A stretch of 61,003 bases of DNA from the NCBI RefSeq assembly GCF_018139695.1, contig NZ_JAGSOG010000018.1, forward strand, positions 1 to 61,003, read 5' to 3'. This document shows positions 8,522-15,620 of the stretch, one piece after another. A model generated the notes under the pieces. That model was not told where the DNA came from and did no database searches. It was given only the letters and a program-made list of their open reading frames with translations. Source of the DNA: Actinospica durhamensis (GTDB lineage: Bacteria; Actinomycetota; Actinomycetes; Streptomycetales; Catenulisporaceae). Numbering within the stretch: position 1 is the stretch's first letter; each line of letters starts with the position of its first letter. Position numbers and translations under genes: made by a program.

Positions 8522-9733
8522 TCAGTCGAGCTCCGCCCGCAGCTTCGCCAGCAGCAGGCAGAAGCGCTCGATGTCGGCCGTCTCCATGTTCGCGCGCATC
8601 ATCAGCCGCAGCCCGGCCTTGCCGCGCCCGATCACCGGGAAGAAGATCGGCGAGGTGTAGAAGCCCTCCTGGTAGAGCGCCTCGGCCAGCTTCACCGTGA
8701 GCGTCTCGTCGCCCAGGTTCACGTGCCGGATGGGCAGCCCGTCGCCGTGCTGCTCGGTCTCGATGTGGCTGTCGAAGAGCGCGATGTTGCGCTGCAGCCG
8801 CTGCTGCAGTTCGGTCAGCTCCGCCGTGCGGTGCAGCTCCACCGAGGCCAGCACGGCGCCGAGCCCGGCGGTGTTGATGCGCTGGGACCACATGATCGGG
8901 CCGCCGTTGCGGATCGCCACCGTGCGCCGCCGCTGCGAGCCGCGCGGGCCCAGGAAGACCGCGCCGCCAGACGCGCCGAAGCCCTTGTTGAGCGAGGTGA
9001 TGATGAGCGTCTGGTCGTTGATCTCGCCCATCTCGCTGAGCACCACGCCGCGGCCGAACTCGCCGACCGTGGAGACGCCGTGGGCCTCGTCGAAGAACAG
9101 GAACAGGCCGTACTTCTCCTGCAGCCGCAGCAGTTCCTTGACCGGGGCCTGGCCGCCGGTGCTGTAGACGCCGTCGGCGACGTAGGCCACCCGCTTGTGC
9201 GTCTTGCAGAGCTCTTCCAGGGCCTCGACGTCGTTGTGCCGGACCGTGGTCAGCTCGGCCTCGTCCGCGACGGAGGGCTTCATGGCGTTGAGGCAGAAGT
9301 GCGCGGTGCGGTCGAAGACCATCAGCGGCGGCTCGTTGTCGGTGAACAGGCCCGAGGCCACCAGCGGCAGCGCGGCCCAGGCGGCCGCGGCGCAGGAGGC
9401 GACGGTGACCACCTCCGCGTTGAAGAGCTCGGACATCGCCTCCTCGGCGTCGAGCAGCGAGGTGAAGCGCACCCGCATGCGCGAGGTCGAGGTGTTGAGC
9501 GCGCCCTCGGCCAGCACCGCGTCCGCGGCGGCCCGCACCAGCCGGGGGTGGGTGTCGAGGCCGAGGTAGGAGTAGGAGGACATGTTCAGGAACTCACGGC
9601 CGGTCTCGACGGAGCGGTGCCGCCCGCCGCCGAGGCCCTTGACGATCACGTCGAACAGGCCGGCCTTTTCGGTCACGTCCCAGAACACGTCGCTGATCTC
9701 GGCGGACTTCTTCACGTTCAGGTATTCGTGCAC
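8522..9733 (-). CDS. PLP-dependent alpha-oxoamine synthase (AONS/KBL/ALAS fold)
   Basis: A 403-residue fold-type I PLP enzyme with SYSYLGLDTHPRL near the N-terminus, DEAHGVSTVGEFGRG (residues 215-229) and the Schiff-base lysine K250 in TSLNKGFGASGG. This family decarboxylatively condenses an amino acid with an acyl-CoA or acyl-ACP to give an alpha-aminoketone. The sequence lacks clear hallmarks of housekeeping BioF, Kbl or HemA, and none of their usual partners is nearby. The start is GTG 9733 with GAGGA seven bases upstream. Together with KAS III, the carboxylase and the ATP-grasp ligase it is the likely scaffold-forming step of the cluster; amino acid and acyl donor are unknown. Confidence 0.88.
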   Translation of the reverse strand: MHEYLNVKKSAEISDVFWDVTEKAGLFDVIVKGLGGGRHRSVETGREFLNMSSYSYLGLDTHPRLVRAAADAVLAEGALNTSTSRMRVRFTSLLDAEEAMSELFNAEVVTVASCAAAAWAALPLVASGLFTDNEPPLMVFDRTAHFCLNAMKPSVADEAELTTVRHNDVEALEELCKTHKRVAYVADGVYSTGGQAPVKELLRLQEKYGLFLFFDEAHGVSTVGEFGRGVVLSEMGEINDQTLIITSLNKGFGASGGAVFLGPRGSQRRRTVAIRNGGPIMWSQRINTAGLGAVLASVELHRTAELTELQQRLQRNIALFDSHIETEQHGDGLPIRHVNLGDETLTVKLAEALYQEGFYTSPIFFPVIGRGKAGLRLMMRANMETADIERFCLLLAKLRAELD

Positions 9734-9772
9734 GGCGGGTCCTCACGGATGAGATGGGGTAGGCGGAGTGGA

Positions 9773-10657
9773 TCAGGCATGGGAGTAGAAGCCGCGCCCG
9801 GTCTTGCGGCCGAGCAGTCCGGCCTCGACCATCCGCAGCAGCAGCGCCGGCGCGGCGTACTGCGGCTGCTTGAACTCGGCGTGCAGGGACTCGGCGATGG
9901 CCACCACCACGTCGAGCCCGATCAGGTCGGACAGCCGCAGCGGCCCCATCGGGTGGGCGCAGCCGAGCTCCATGGCCTGGTCGATCTCGGCGGCGGTGGA
10001 CGGGCCGGACTCGACCATCCGCACCGCGGCGAGCAGGTACGGGATCAGCAGGGCATTGACGATGAACCCGCTGCTGTCGGCGGCCCGCACGCAGGTCTTG
10101 CCGAGCACGGTGTCGACGAAGGTCTGCACCTCGTCGACCACCTCGGGGGCACTGAGCAGCGTCGGCACGATCTCGACCAGCGGGAGCACGCCGACCGGGT
10201 TGAAGAAGTGCACGCCGAGAACCCGCGCGCCCCGGGTGGTGGCGCCGGCCAGCCGGGTGATGGAGATGGACGAGGTGGTGGAGGCCAGGATCGCGGACGG
10301 CGCGGTGGCCTTGTCCAGGGCGGTGAACAGCTCGAGCTTGACCGCCTCGTCCTCCGGCCCGGCCTCAATCACCAGGTCGCGGTCGGACAGGTCGGCCAGG
10401 TCCATGCCGACCGTGATCCGGGCCAGCGCGGCGTCTCGGGCGCCGGCCTCGATCCGGCCCTTAGCCACCTGCCGCTCGAGCGAGGCCGCGATCCGCCGCG
10501 GCGCCGCGGTCAGCGAGGACTCGCGGGAGACGGACAGGCGCACGTCGAGACCGCGCAGCGCGCACAGCTCCGCGATCCCCGCGCCCATCGTGCCGGAACC
10601 CACCACCCCGATCCGGGTGATGGCGCTCTGGTCGACGGAATCGGTGTCGACGGACAT
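9773..10657 (-). CDS. 3-hydroxyacyl-CoA dehydrogenase family protein
   Basis: A 294-residue protein with the NAD-binding IGVVGSGTMGAGIAELCA at the N-terminus, the GVHFFNPVGVLPLVEIV catalytic-His segment, SSGFIVNALLIPYL and a C-terminal GRKTGRGFY tail, all typical of 3-hydroxybutyryl-CoA dehydrogenase (HbdA/FadB2-like). Relatives such as FkbK oxidise hydroxyacyl-ACPs in methoxymalonyl-ACP pathways. ATG 10657 follows a clear GGGGGAA ribosome site; the open frame extends 21 codons further without support. It is the promoter-proximal gene of the leftward operon, so it may set the oxidation state of the acyl substrate. Whether it uses CoA or ACP thioesters is unknown. Confidence 0.9.
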   Translation of the reverse strand: MSVDTDSVDQSAITRIGVVGSGTMGAGIAELCALRGLDVRLSVSRESSLTAAPRRIAASLERQVAKGRIEAGARDAALARITVGMDLADLSDRDLVIEAGPEDEAVKLELFTALDKATAPSAILASTTSSISITRLAGATTRGARVLGVHFFNPVGVLPLVEIVPTLLSAPEVVDEVQTFVDTVLGKTCVRAADSSGFIVNALLIPYLLAAVRMVESGPSTAAEIDQAMELGCAHPMGPLRLSDLIGLDVVVAIAESLHAEFKQPQYAAPALLLRMVEAGLLGRKTGRGFYSHA

Positions 10658-10925
10658 GGTCGGTTCCCCCAATCCGGGCGAGGACGTCGCGGCGAGTGCC
10701 GCGACCACGTCGAAGTCCACCAGCCGGCCCCATCCGCCGGACCTCGCCCCGACTTCGCCCGGTGATGGCGGCCCATCGCGGCGTGATGGGGCGCTGATGC
10801 GGCGGATGGGAACCGGAAATGGAAATCAGAGGACTCATTCCGCGTGGCGCGCTCCGCCCGCCCGGCCGGCTGCGCCATGATGAGGCCCGAGCGCCGTACG
10901 GCGAAGGATCCCGAAGGGAGCGGGC

Positions 10926-13900
10926 ATGCCGGATTCACCGCCTCCGGCCGGGCCGGGGGAACTGGTCTGCGTCGTGCTCGACGACGTCCCCGGGTTCGAC
11001 CCGCTGGAGAAGGCCGCCGAGCGGGTCGCGGCCGCGATCCCGCGGCTCGACCGGCTCGGCTTCGCGACGCAGGGTACCGATCTGCGCGGCGGCGGCCGGT
11101 CCGCCGACGTGCTGGGCCGGCTCGAGGCCTGGACGCCGCGGCCGGGCCGGCCGCTGCTGCTCTACTGGACCGGGCACGGCGTGCTGCACCGCGAGCAGCT
11201 GCTGCTGGTGTGCCGGGACTCGCCGCGCGAGCCGGGCGCGGAGACGGCCGCCGTGGTGCGCGCGGACATGCTGGGCGCGCTGCTCGCGGCCAAGCGGGTC
11301 GAGCAGATCATCGTGTTCGTCGACACCTACCGCGAGGGCGGCGGCATCGACGAGCTGATCAGGGGTTACCGGGAGAAGCGCGAGAGCCTGCCGACGGCCG
11401 TGGCCAAGCAGATGAGCCTGGCCGTGCTCGGTACGGCGCAGCGCGACGAGCAGGCCGCGCAGGGCGCCTTCGCCGACGCGCTGATCCGCTTCGTGGACGG
11501 CCCGCACACCGGATCCGCCGAGTTGGAACGCTCCCGGCGGCTGACCGTCGACCAGTTCTCCGAGGCGCTGCAGCAGATCCTCGACGACACCACCGAGCGC
11601 CGCCAGACGCTGGAGCGGCTCTCCAGCGGGGTGGGCGAGCCGACGCTGGACAACCCGTACTACAAGCCGCACCTGCCCGACTTCCCCACCCAGCTGCGCG
11701 CGGGCCGGCGCCCGATCATCGACCGCGAGCTGTCCGAGCACTTCATGCTGAAGTTCCGGGGCATCGAGGTGCTCGGCGACCGCGGCTGGTACTTCTCCGG
11801 CCGCCGCCGCACGCTCGAGGAGATCACCGCCTGGCTCGGCCGGCCGCAGCACGGGCTCTTCGTGCTGACCGGGCCGCCCGGCTGCGGCAAGTCGGCGGTG
11901 CTGGGCCGGCTCGCCGTGCTCTCCGACCCGCGCTCGCGCCGGCTGGCCGAGGAGGCCGGCGCGCTGGCCCGGCCGACCGGGGCGGGCCGGGGGCCGCTGG
12001 ACGTCGGACTGCACATCAGGGGCCTGACGCTCGCCGAGTGCGTCGCGGGCATCGCCGCCGGGCTCGGCGTCATGGCCGAGGACGCGCGCGAACTGTGCCA
12101 GGCGGTCGCGGCCCGCTCCAGTGCCCTGCAACGGCAGCTGGTGGTGATGGTCGACGCCCTCGACGAGGCGAAGCCGGCCGACCGCCTGGCCATCGCGGCG
12201 GACCTGCTGCGCCCGCTCGCCGAGATCGGCCACGCCAAGGTGCTGGTCGGGGTGCGCGCGGAGGCCCAGCCCGACGGCAGCGGCGCGGCCTCGGCGGTGG
12301 CCGTGCTCGAACCCGGCGCCGACCGGGTGTGGCGGCTGGAGCGCGACGATCCGGACGGCGAGTCGGACATCGCGGCGTACATCAGGTACCGGCTGATGGA
12401 CCACGCCGACTCGCCGTACGCGCGGCTGCGGCGGACCGACGCGGCGCAGCAGGCCGGGCTGGTGCTCGCGCGCCGCGCGGACGGGATCTTCCTGCTGGCG
12501 CGGGCGTTCTGCCAGGTGCTCGAGCACCAGCCGGAGATTCCCGACCTCGCCACCGCGGACAGCCAGGAGCTCTTCTCCCAGGACGTCAACCGGGTCTTCG
12601 CCGCGGACCTCGCTCGCTTCGGGTCCGAGGAGGCCCTGGTGCGCGACGTGCTGGTCCCGCTCGCCTGGGCCGAGGGCAAGGGCCTGCCCGCGCCGCTGTG
12701 GGCGGCGCTGATAGGCACGATGCGCGCGGACGGCCCCGCGCTCCCGGCGGAGGGCATGCGCGCACTGATCGAGAAGGCTTCGGCCTACCTGATCGAGTCC
12801 AGCGAGGACGAGCAGCCCGTCTACCGGCTCTACGCCGAGCAGTTCGCCCGGTTCCTGCGCTCCGGGACCGACGCCGTCGCGGCGCAGAGCGCGATGACCG
12901 AGACCCTGCTCGCGTCCTTCCAGGAGAACGGCGTGCGGGTCTGGGAGCGCGCGAATCCGTACGTCCGGCGCCATCTGGCCGCGCATGCCGCCGCGGCCGG
13001 GATGCTGCGCACGCTGGTGGCCGATCCGCACTTCCTGGGGTACGCCGATCCGGACGGGCTGCGCGCGGTGATCGGCGAGGTCGATCCGCAGCACGAGGAC
13101 TTCGCCCGCCTGTTCGGCCGGGTCGCCCACCGTATGCGTGCCCTGACGACGCGGGACCGGCTGGCGCTGCTGCAGGAGAGCGCCAGCCGGGACGAGCCCG
13201 AGCTGCTCCCCCGGCTGAACCTGACCGGCCTGGTCTGGCGCGGGCTCGGCAGCACCTCGGTGCCCACGCCGTTCCACCGGGTGCTCGGCGGGAGCGGGCT
13301 GGTGCCGTCCCTGGTCGGGTTCCTGCGGGCGGACGAGCGCCCGCTCGTGGCGAGCTATGACGGCGCGACGGTGAACGTGTGGGACCCGGCGAACGGCGAG
13401 CGGCTGCAGACCCTGGGCCGGATCCACGCCACCGGCGGCGTCGCCGCGTTCGGCACCGTGCGCACGCACGAGGACCTCGGGGCGGCGGGCTCGCGCGTGG
13501 CCCCGGTGCTGGCCTACGTCCTCGGCGCGCAGATCATGTTCGTCGACGTGCTCACCGGCGCGAGCGCCCGGCCGCCGCTGCGGGTGGGCGAGGGCGTCTC
13601 AGTGCTCGGATTCGCCCGGATCGGCGAGCGCGAGGTGCTGGCCGTCGCGCAGGCCGAGAAGGTACTGATACTCGCCTGGCGGGACGGCGCCCGGATCCGC
13701 ACCCTCGAGACCGGCCGGGTCGGCGCCCTGGCCTGGTCCGCGCGCGGGGCCGAGGCGTACCTGGCCACCGCCGACCAGTCCGGCGTCACGCTGTGGGATC
13801 CGGCGTCCGGCGAGCCGCGGCACCGGGTGGGAGCCGCGCACGAGATCAGCGCCCTGACCATCGCGGTCGCCGCCGACGGCCCGGTCCTCGCCTTCGACGG

Positions 13901-15200
13901 GCCGCGCTCGGGTATCGGGCTCTGGCACGCCGCACGCGGCGAGAGCGAGCTGGCCGGACACACCGAGCAGGTCAGCTCCCTGACACTGCTGGCGCTCGGC
14001 TCCGCCCTGCTGCTGGCCTCCGGGGCGGCGGATGGCACGACCAGGCTGTGGGACCCGGTCTCCGGCAGCTCCCTGGTGCTGCAGGAGCGGGCCGAGGCGG
14101 TGACCGCGGTGTCCCTGGCCGCGATCGACGAGCGTCCGGTGCTGGCCACCGCCGCCGCCAAGGACCGGGACGTGCGGCTGTGGGACCCCGCGCCCGAGCC
14201 GGTCGGCTCGGCCCTGGGACACAGCTCCCTGCGCACCCCGGCCAAGACCGCGCGCACGGTCGCGTTCAACGACAACCGCGACGAGCCGTCCGTGGTCGTG
14301 GGCACCGAGTCCGGCACGCTCGAACTGTGCCGGCTCGACGGCAGGAGGCTGCTGGCCTGGGAGCTGCCCGGCCGCGTCGCGAGTGCGGCGGCGCACGGCG
14401 CGTCCGCGGCCGCCGGGCTGGTGGGCGGGCGCATCGCGGTCTGCCACCGCGGCTCCCAGAACACCCGCGTCTTCGACGCGCACCGCGGCGTCGTCGACGC
14501 TCTGGTCTTCCTGCCGAACGGAGTCCTGGCCAGCGGCGGGGCCGACGGAACGGTGAAGTTCTGGGCGCCGGGCACCCTGGAGCCGGCCGGACGGCCGCTG
14601 CGGCCCGAGGAGACCGGGGGTTCCGGCGGATCCGGTATCACGGCTCTGGCCTGCGCCGAGACCACCGCCGGGGTGCTGCTCGCGTGCACCTCGGCGACCG
14701 CCACCAGCGTGTACACGGTGCCCGGGCGCGAGCGGCTGTGCGAGGTCCCGCGCACGCGCGGCACCCGCCCGACCGCGTGCGCGATCGCCGAGATCGCCGT
14801 TCCCGGCCCATCGGATCAGGGAGCTGTCATACCGGCCGCGCAGGGCGTCTCGACCGTGCTGGCCGTCGGCGACGAGGCGGGCGGGCTGCGCCTGTTCGAC
14901 GCGGCCACCGGCACGCTGCTGCGTCGCCTGGTCGGGCATACCGAGCGGGTGCACCACGTCGCGCTCGGCCGGCTCGGCGGGCGCGACGTGCTTGCCTCGG
15001 CCGCCCGCGACGGCACGGTGCGGCTGTGGGACCCGGTCGACGGCGCCTGCCTCGACGTGTGGACCGAGCGCGCGCAGTGGCTGCGCGCGGCCACGTTCCG
15101 GTTCCACCGGGACCGGCTGCTGCGCGGGCTGGTGCTGGGCAGCGCCGCGCACTTCGCCCAGGCCGAGCGCGCCCCGGACGGGCTCAGATCCCCGGAATGA
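10926..15200 (+). CDS. caspase-like/STAND NTPase/WD40 multidomain protein with missing catalytic Cys
   Basis: A 1424-residue protein. Residues 1-200 form a caspase-like domain: H84 sits in LLLYWTGHG, but the second motif reads FVDTYREGGG (residues 131-140), with Tyr135 where the nucleophile Cys of DxC[HY]SG would be. A STAND-type NTPase follows with Walker A GPPGCGKS near 316-323 and Walker B LVVMVDALDEAK near 405-416. From about residue 800 to the end run diverged WD40 repeats ending in LWDP-like strands (VTLWDP, TRLWDP, VRLWDP, VKFWAP, LRLFDA). GAAGGGAG precedes the ATG. STAND proteins sense a trigger with C-terminal repeats and activate an N-terminal effector; here the effector appears catalytically dead, so it may act as a scaffold or recruit another caspase. 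Confidence 0.85.
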   Translation: MPDSPPPAGPGELVCVVLDDVPGFDPLEKAAERVAAAIPRLDRLGFATQGTDLRGGGRSADVLGRLEAWTPRPGRPLLLYWTGHGVLHREQLLLVCRDSPREPGAETAAVVRADMLGALLAAKRVEQIIVFVDTYREGGGIDELIRGYREKRESLPTAVAKQMSLAVLGTAQRDEQAAQGAFADALIRFVDGPHTGSAELERSRRLTVDQFSEALQQILDDTTERRQTLERLSSGVGEPTLDNPYYKPHLPDFPTQLRAGRRPIIDRELSEHFMLKFRGIEVLGDRGWYFSGRRRTLEEITAWLGRPQHGLFVLTGPPGCGKSAVLGRLAVLSDPRSRRLAEEAGALARPTGAGRGPLDVGLHIRGLTLAECVAGIAAGLGVMAEDARELCQAVAARSSALQRQLVVMVDALDEAKPADRLAIAADLLRPLAEIGHAKVLVGVRAEAQPDGSGAASAVAVLEPGADRVWRLERDDPDGESDIAAYIRYRLMDHADSPYARLRRTDAAQQAGLVLARRADGIFLLARAFCQVLEHQPEIPDLATADSQELFSQDVNRVFAADLARFGSEEALVRDVLVPLAWAEGKGLPAPLWAALIGTMRADGPALPAEGMRALIEKASAYLIESSEDEQPVYRLYAEQFARFLRSGTDAVAAQSAMTETLLASFQENGVRVWERANPYVRRHLAAHAAAAGMLRTLVADPHFLGYADPDGLRAVIGEVDPQHEDFARLFGRVAHRMRALTTRDRLALLQESASRDEPELLPRLNLTGLVWRGLGSTSVPTPFHRVLGGSGLVPSLVGFLRADERPLVASYDGATVNVWDPANGERLQTLGRIHATGGVAAFGTVRTHEDLGAAGSRVAPVLAYVLGAQIMFVDVLTGASARPPLRVGEGVSVLGFARIGEREVLAVAQAEKVLILAWRDGARIRTLETGRVGALAWSARGAEAYLATADQSGVTLWDPASGEPRHRVGAAHEISALTIAVAADGPVLAFDGPRSGIGLWHAARGESELAGHTEQVSSLTLLALGSALLLASGAADGTTRLWDPVSGSSLVLQERAEAVTAVSLAAIDERPVLATAAAKDRDVRLWDPAPEPVGSALGHSSLRTPAKTARTVAFNDNRDEPSVVVGTESGTLELCRLDGRRLLAWELPGRVASAAAHGASAAAGLVGGRIAVCHRGSQNTRVFDAHRGVVDALVFLPNGVLASGGADGTVKFWAPGTLEPAGRPLRPEETGGSGGSGITALACAETTAGVLLACTSATATSVYTVPGRERLCEVPRTRGTRPTACAIAEIAVPGPSDQGAVIPAAQGVSTVLAVGDEAGGLRLFDAATGTLLRRLVGHTERVHHVALGRLGGRDVLASAARDGTVRLWDPVDGACLDVWTERAQWLRAATFRFHRDRLLRGLVLGSAAHFAQAERAPDGLRSPE

Positions 15201-15525
15201 GCAGGATCGCGAGCACGCTCAGCGCGCCGCTGACGATCAGCGAGATCCGGTAGCGCCAGCGCACCGAGGCAGCGTGCGCCTCGTGCACCTGGCGCTTCTC
15301 GTCGGGGGTGAGGCTGCCGTCGATGACGAGCGAGGCCTCCTTCTCCACCGCCTCGGTCAGGTGCGCCGCGTAGGCGAGGAAGATCGCCACGACCACCCAC
15401 ACCGCCGAGTCCACCATGATCTCGCTGTGCGACGCGTTCGAGCCGCCCTCGATCGACGTCAGAAGGTTGATGCCCGCGCCCGCGGTGAGGCCGGACAGGA
15501 AGTTGAGCAGCGATACCGGGATCAT
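15184..15525 (-). CDS. small three-helix membrane protein of unknown function
   Basis: About 113 residues with hydrophobic segments near residues 3-22, 38-55 and 94-112, and a charged cytoplasmic-looking stretch (LTEAVEKEASLVIDGSLTPDEKRQVHEAHA) between the second and third. No family was recognised. ATG 15525 or GTG 15531 could start it; neither has a strong ribosome site. Its 3' end overlaps the end of the convergent STAND-WD40 gene by 17 bases. It lies downstream of the 974-residue P-loop gene on the same strand and could be a membrane partner of that operon, though the 95-base gap leaves this open. Confidence 0.6.
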   Translation of the reverse strand: MIPVSLLNFLSGLTAGAGINLLTSIEGGSNASHSEIMVDSAVWVVVAIFLAYAAHLTEAVEKEASLVIDGSLTPDEKRQVHEAHAASVRWRYRISLIVSGALSVLAILLIPGI

Positions 15526-15620
15526 GGCCACCCGTTTACGGAGTCGGTCGAGGACGGGGGAAGGAAGAACGCTGCGACCACACTAGCCAGGCCGCCGGGC
15601 CGTGCGGAAGTACGCCTCGA

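Noticed and set aside
10935-13469. An 844-codon frame antisense to the STAND-WD40 gene
   Set aside because: It is His/Gln/Arg-rich shadow coding; the sense frame has clear Walker and WD40 motifs.
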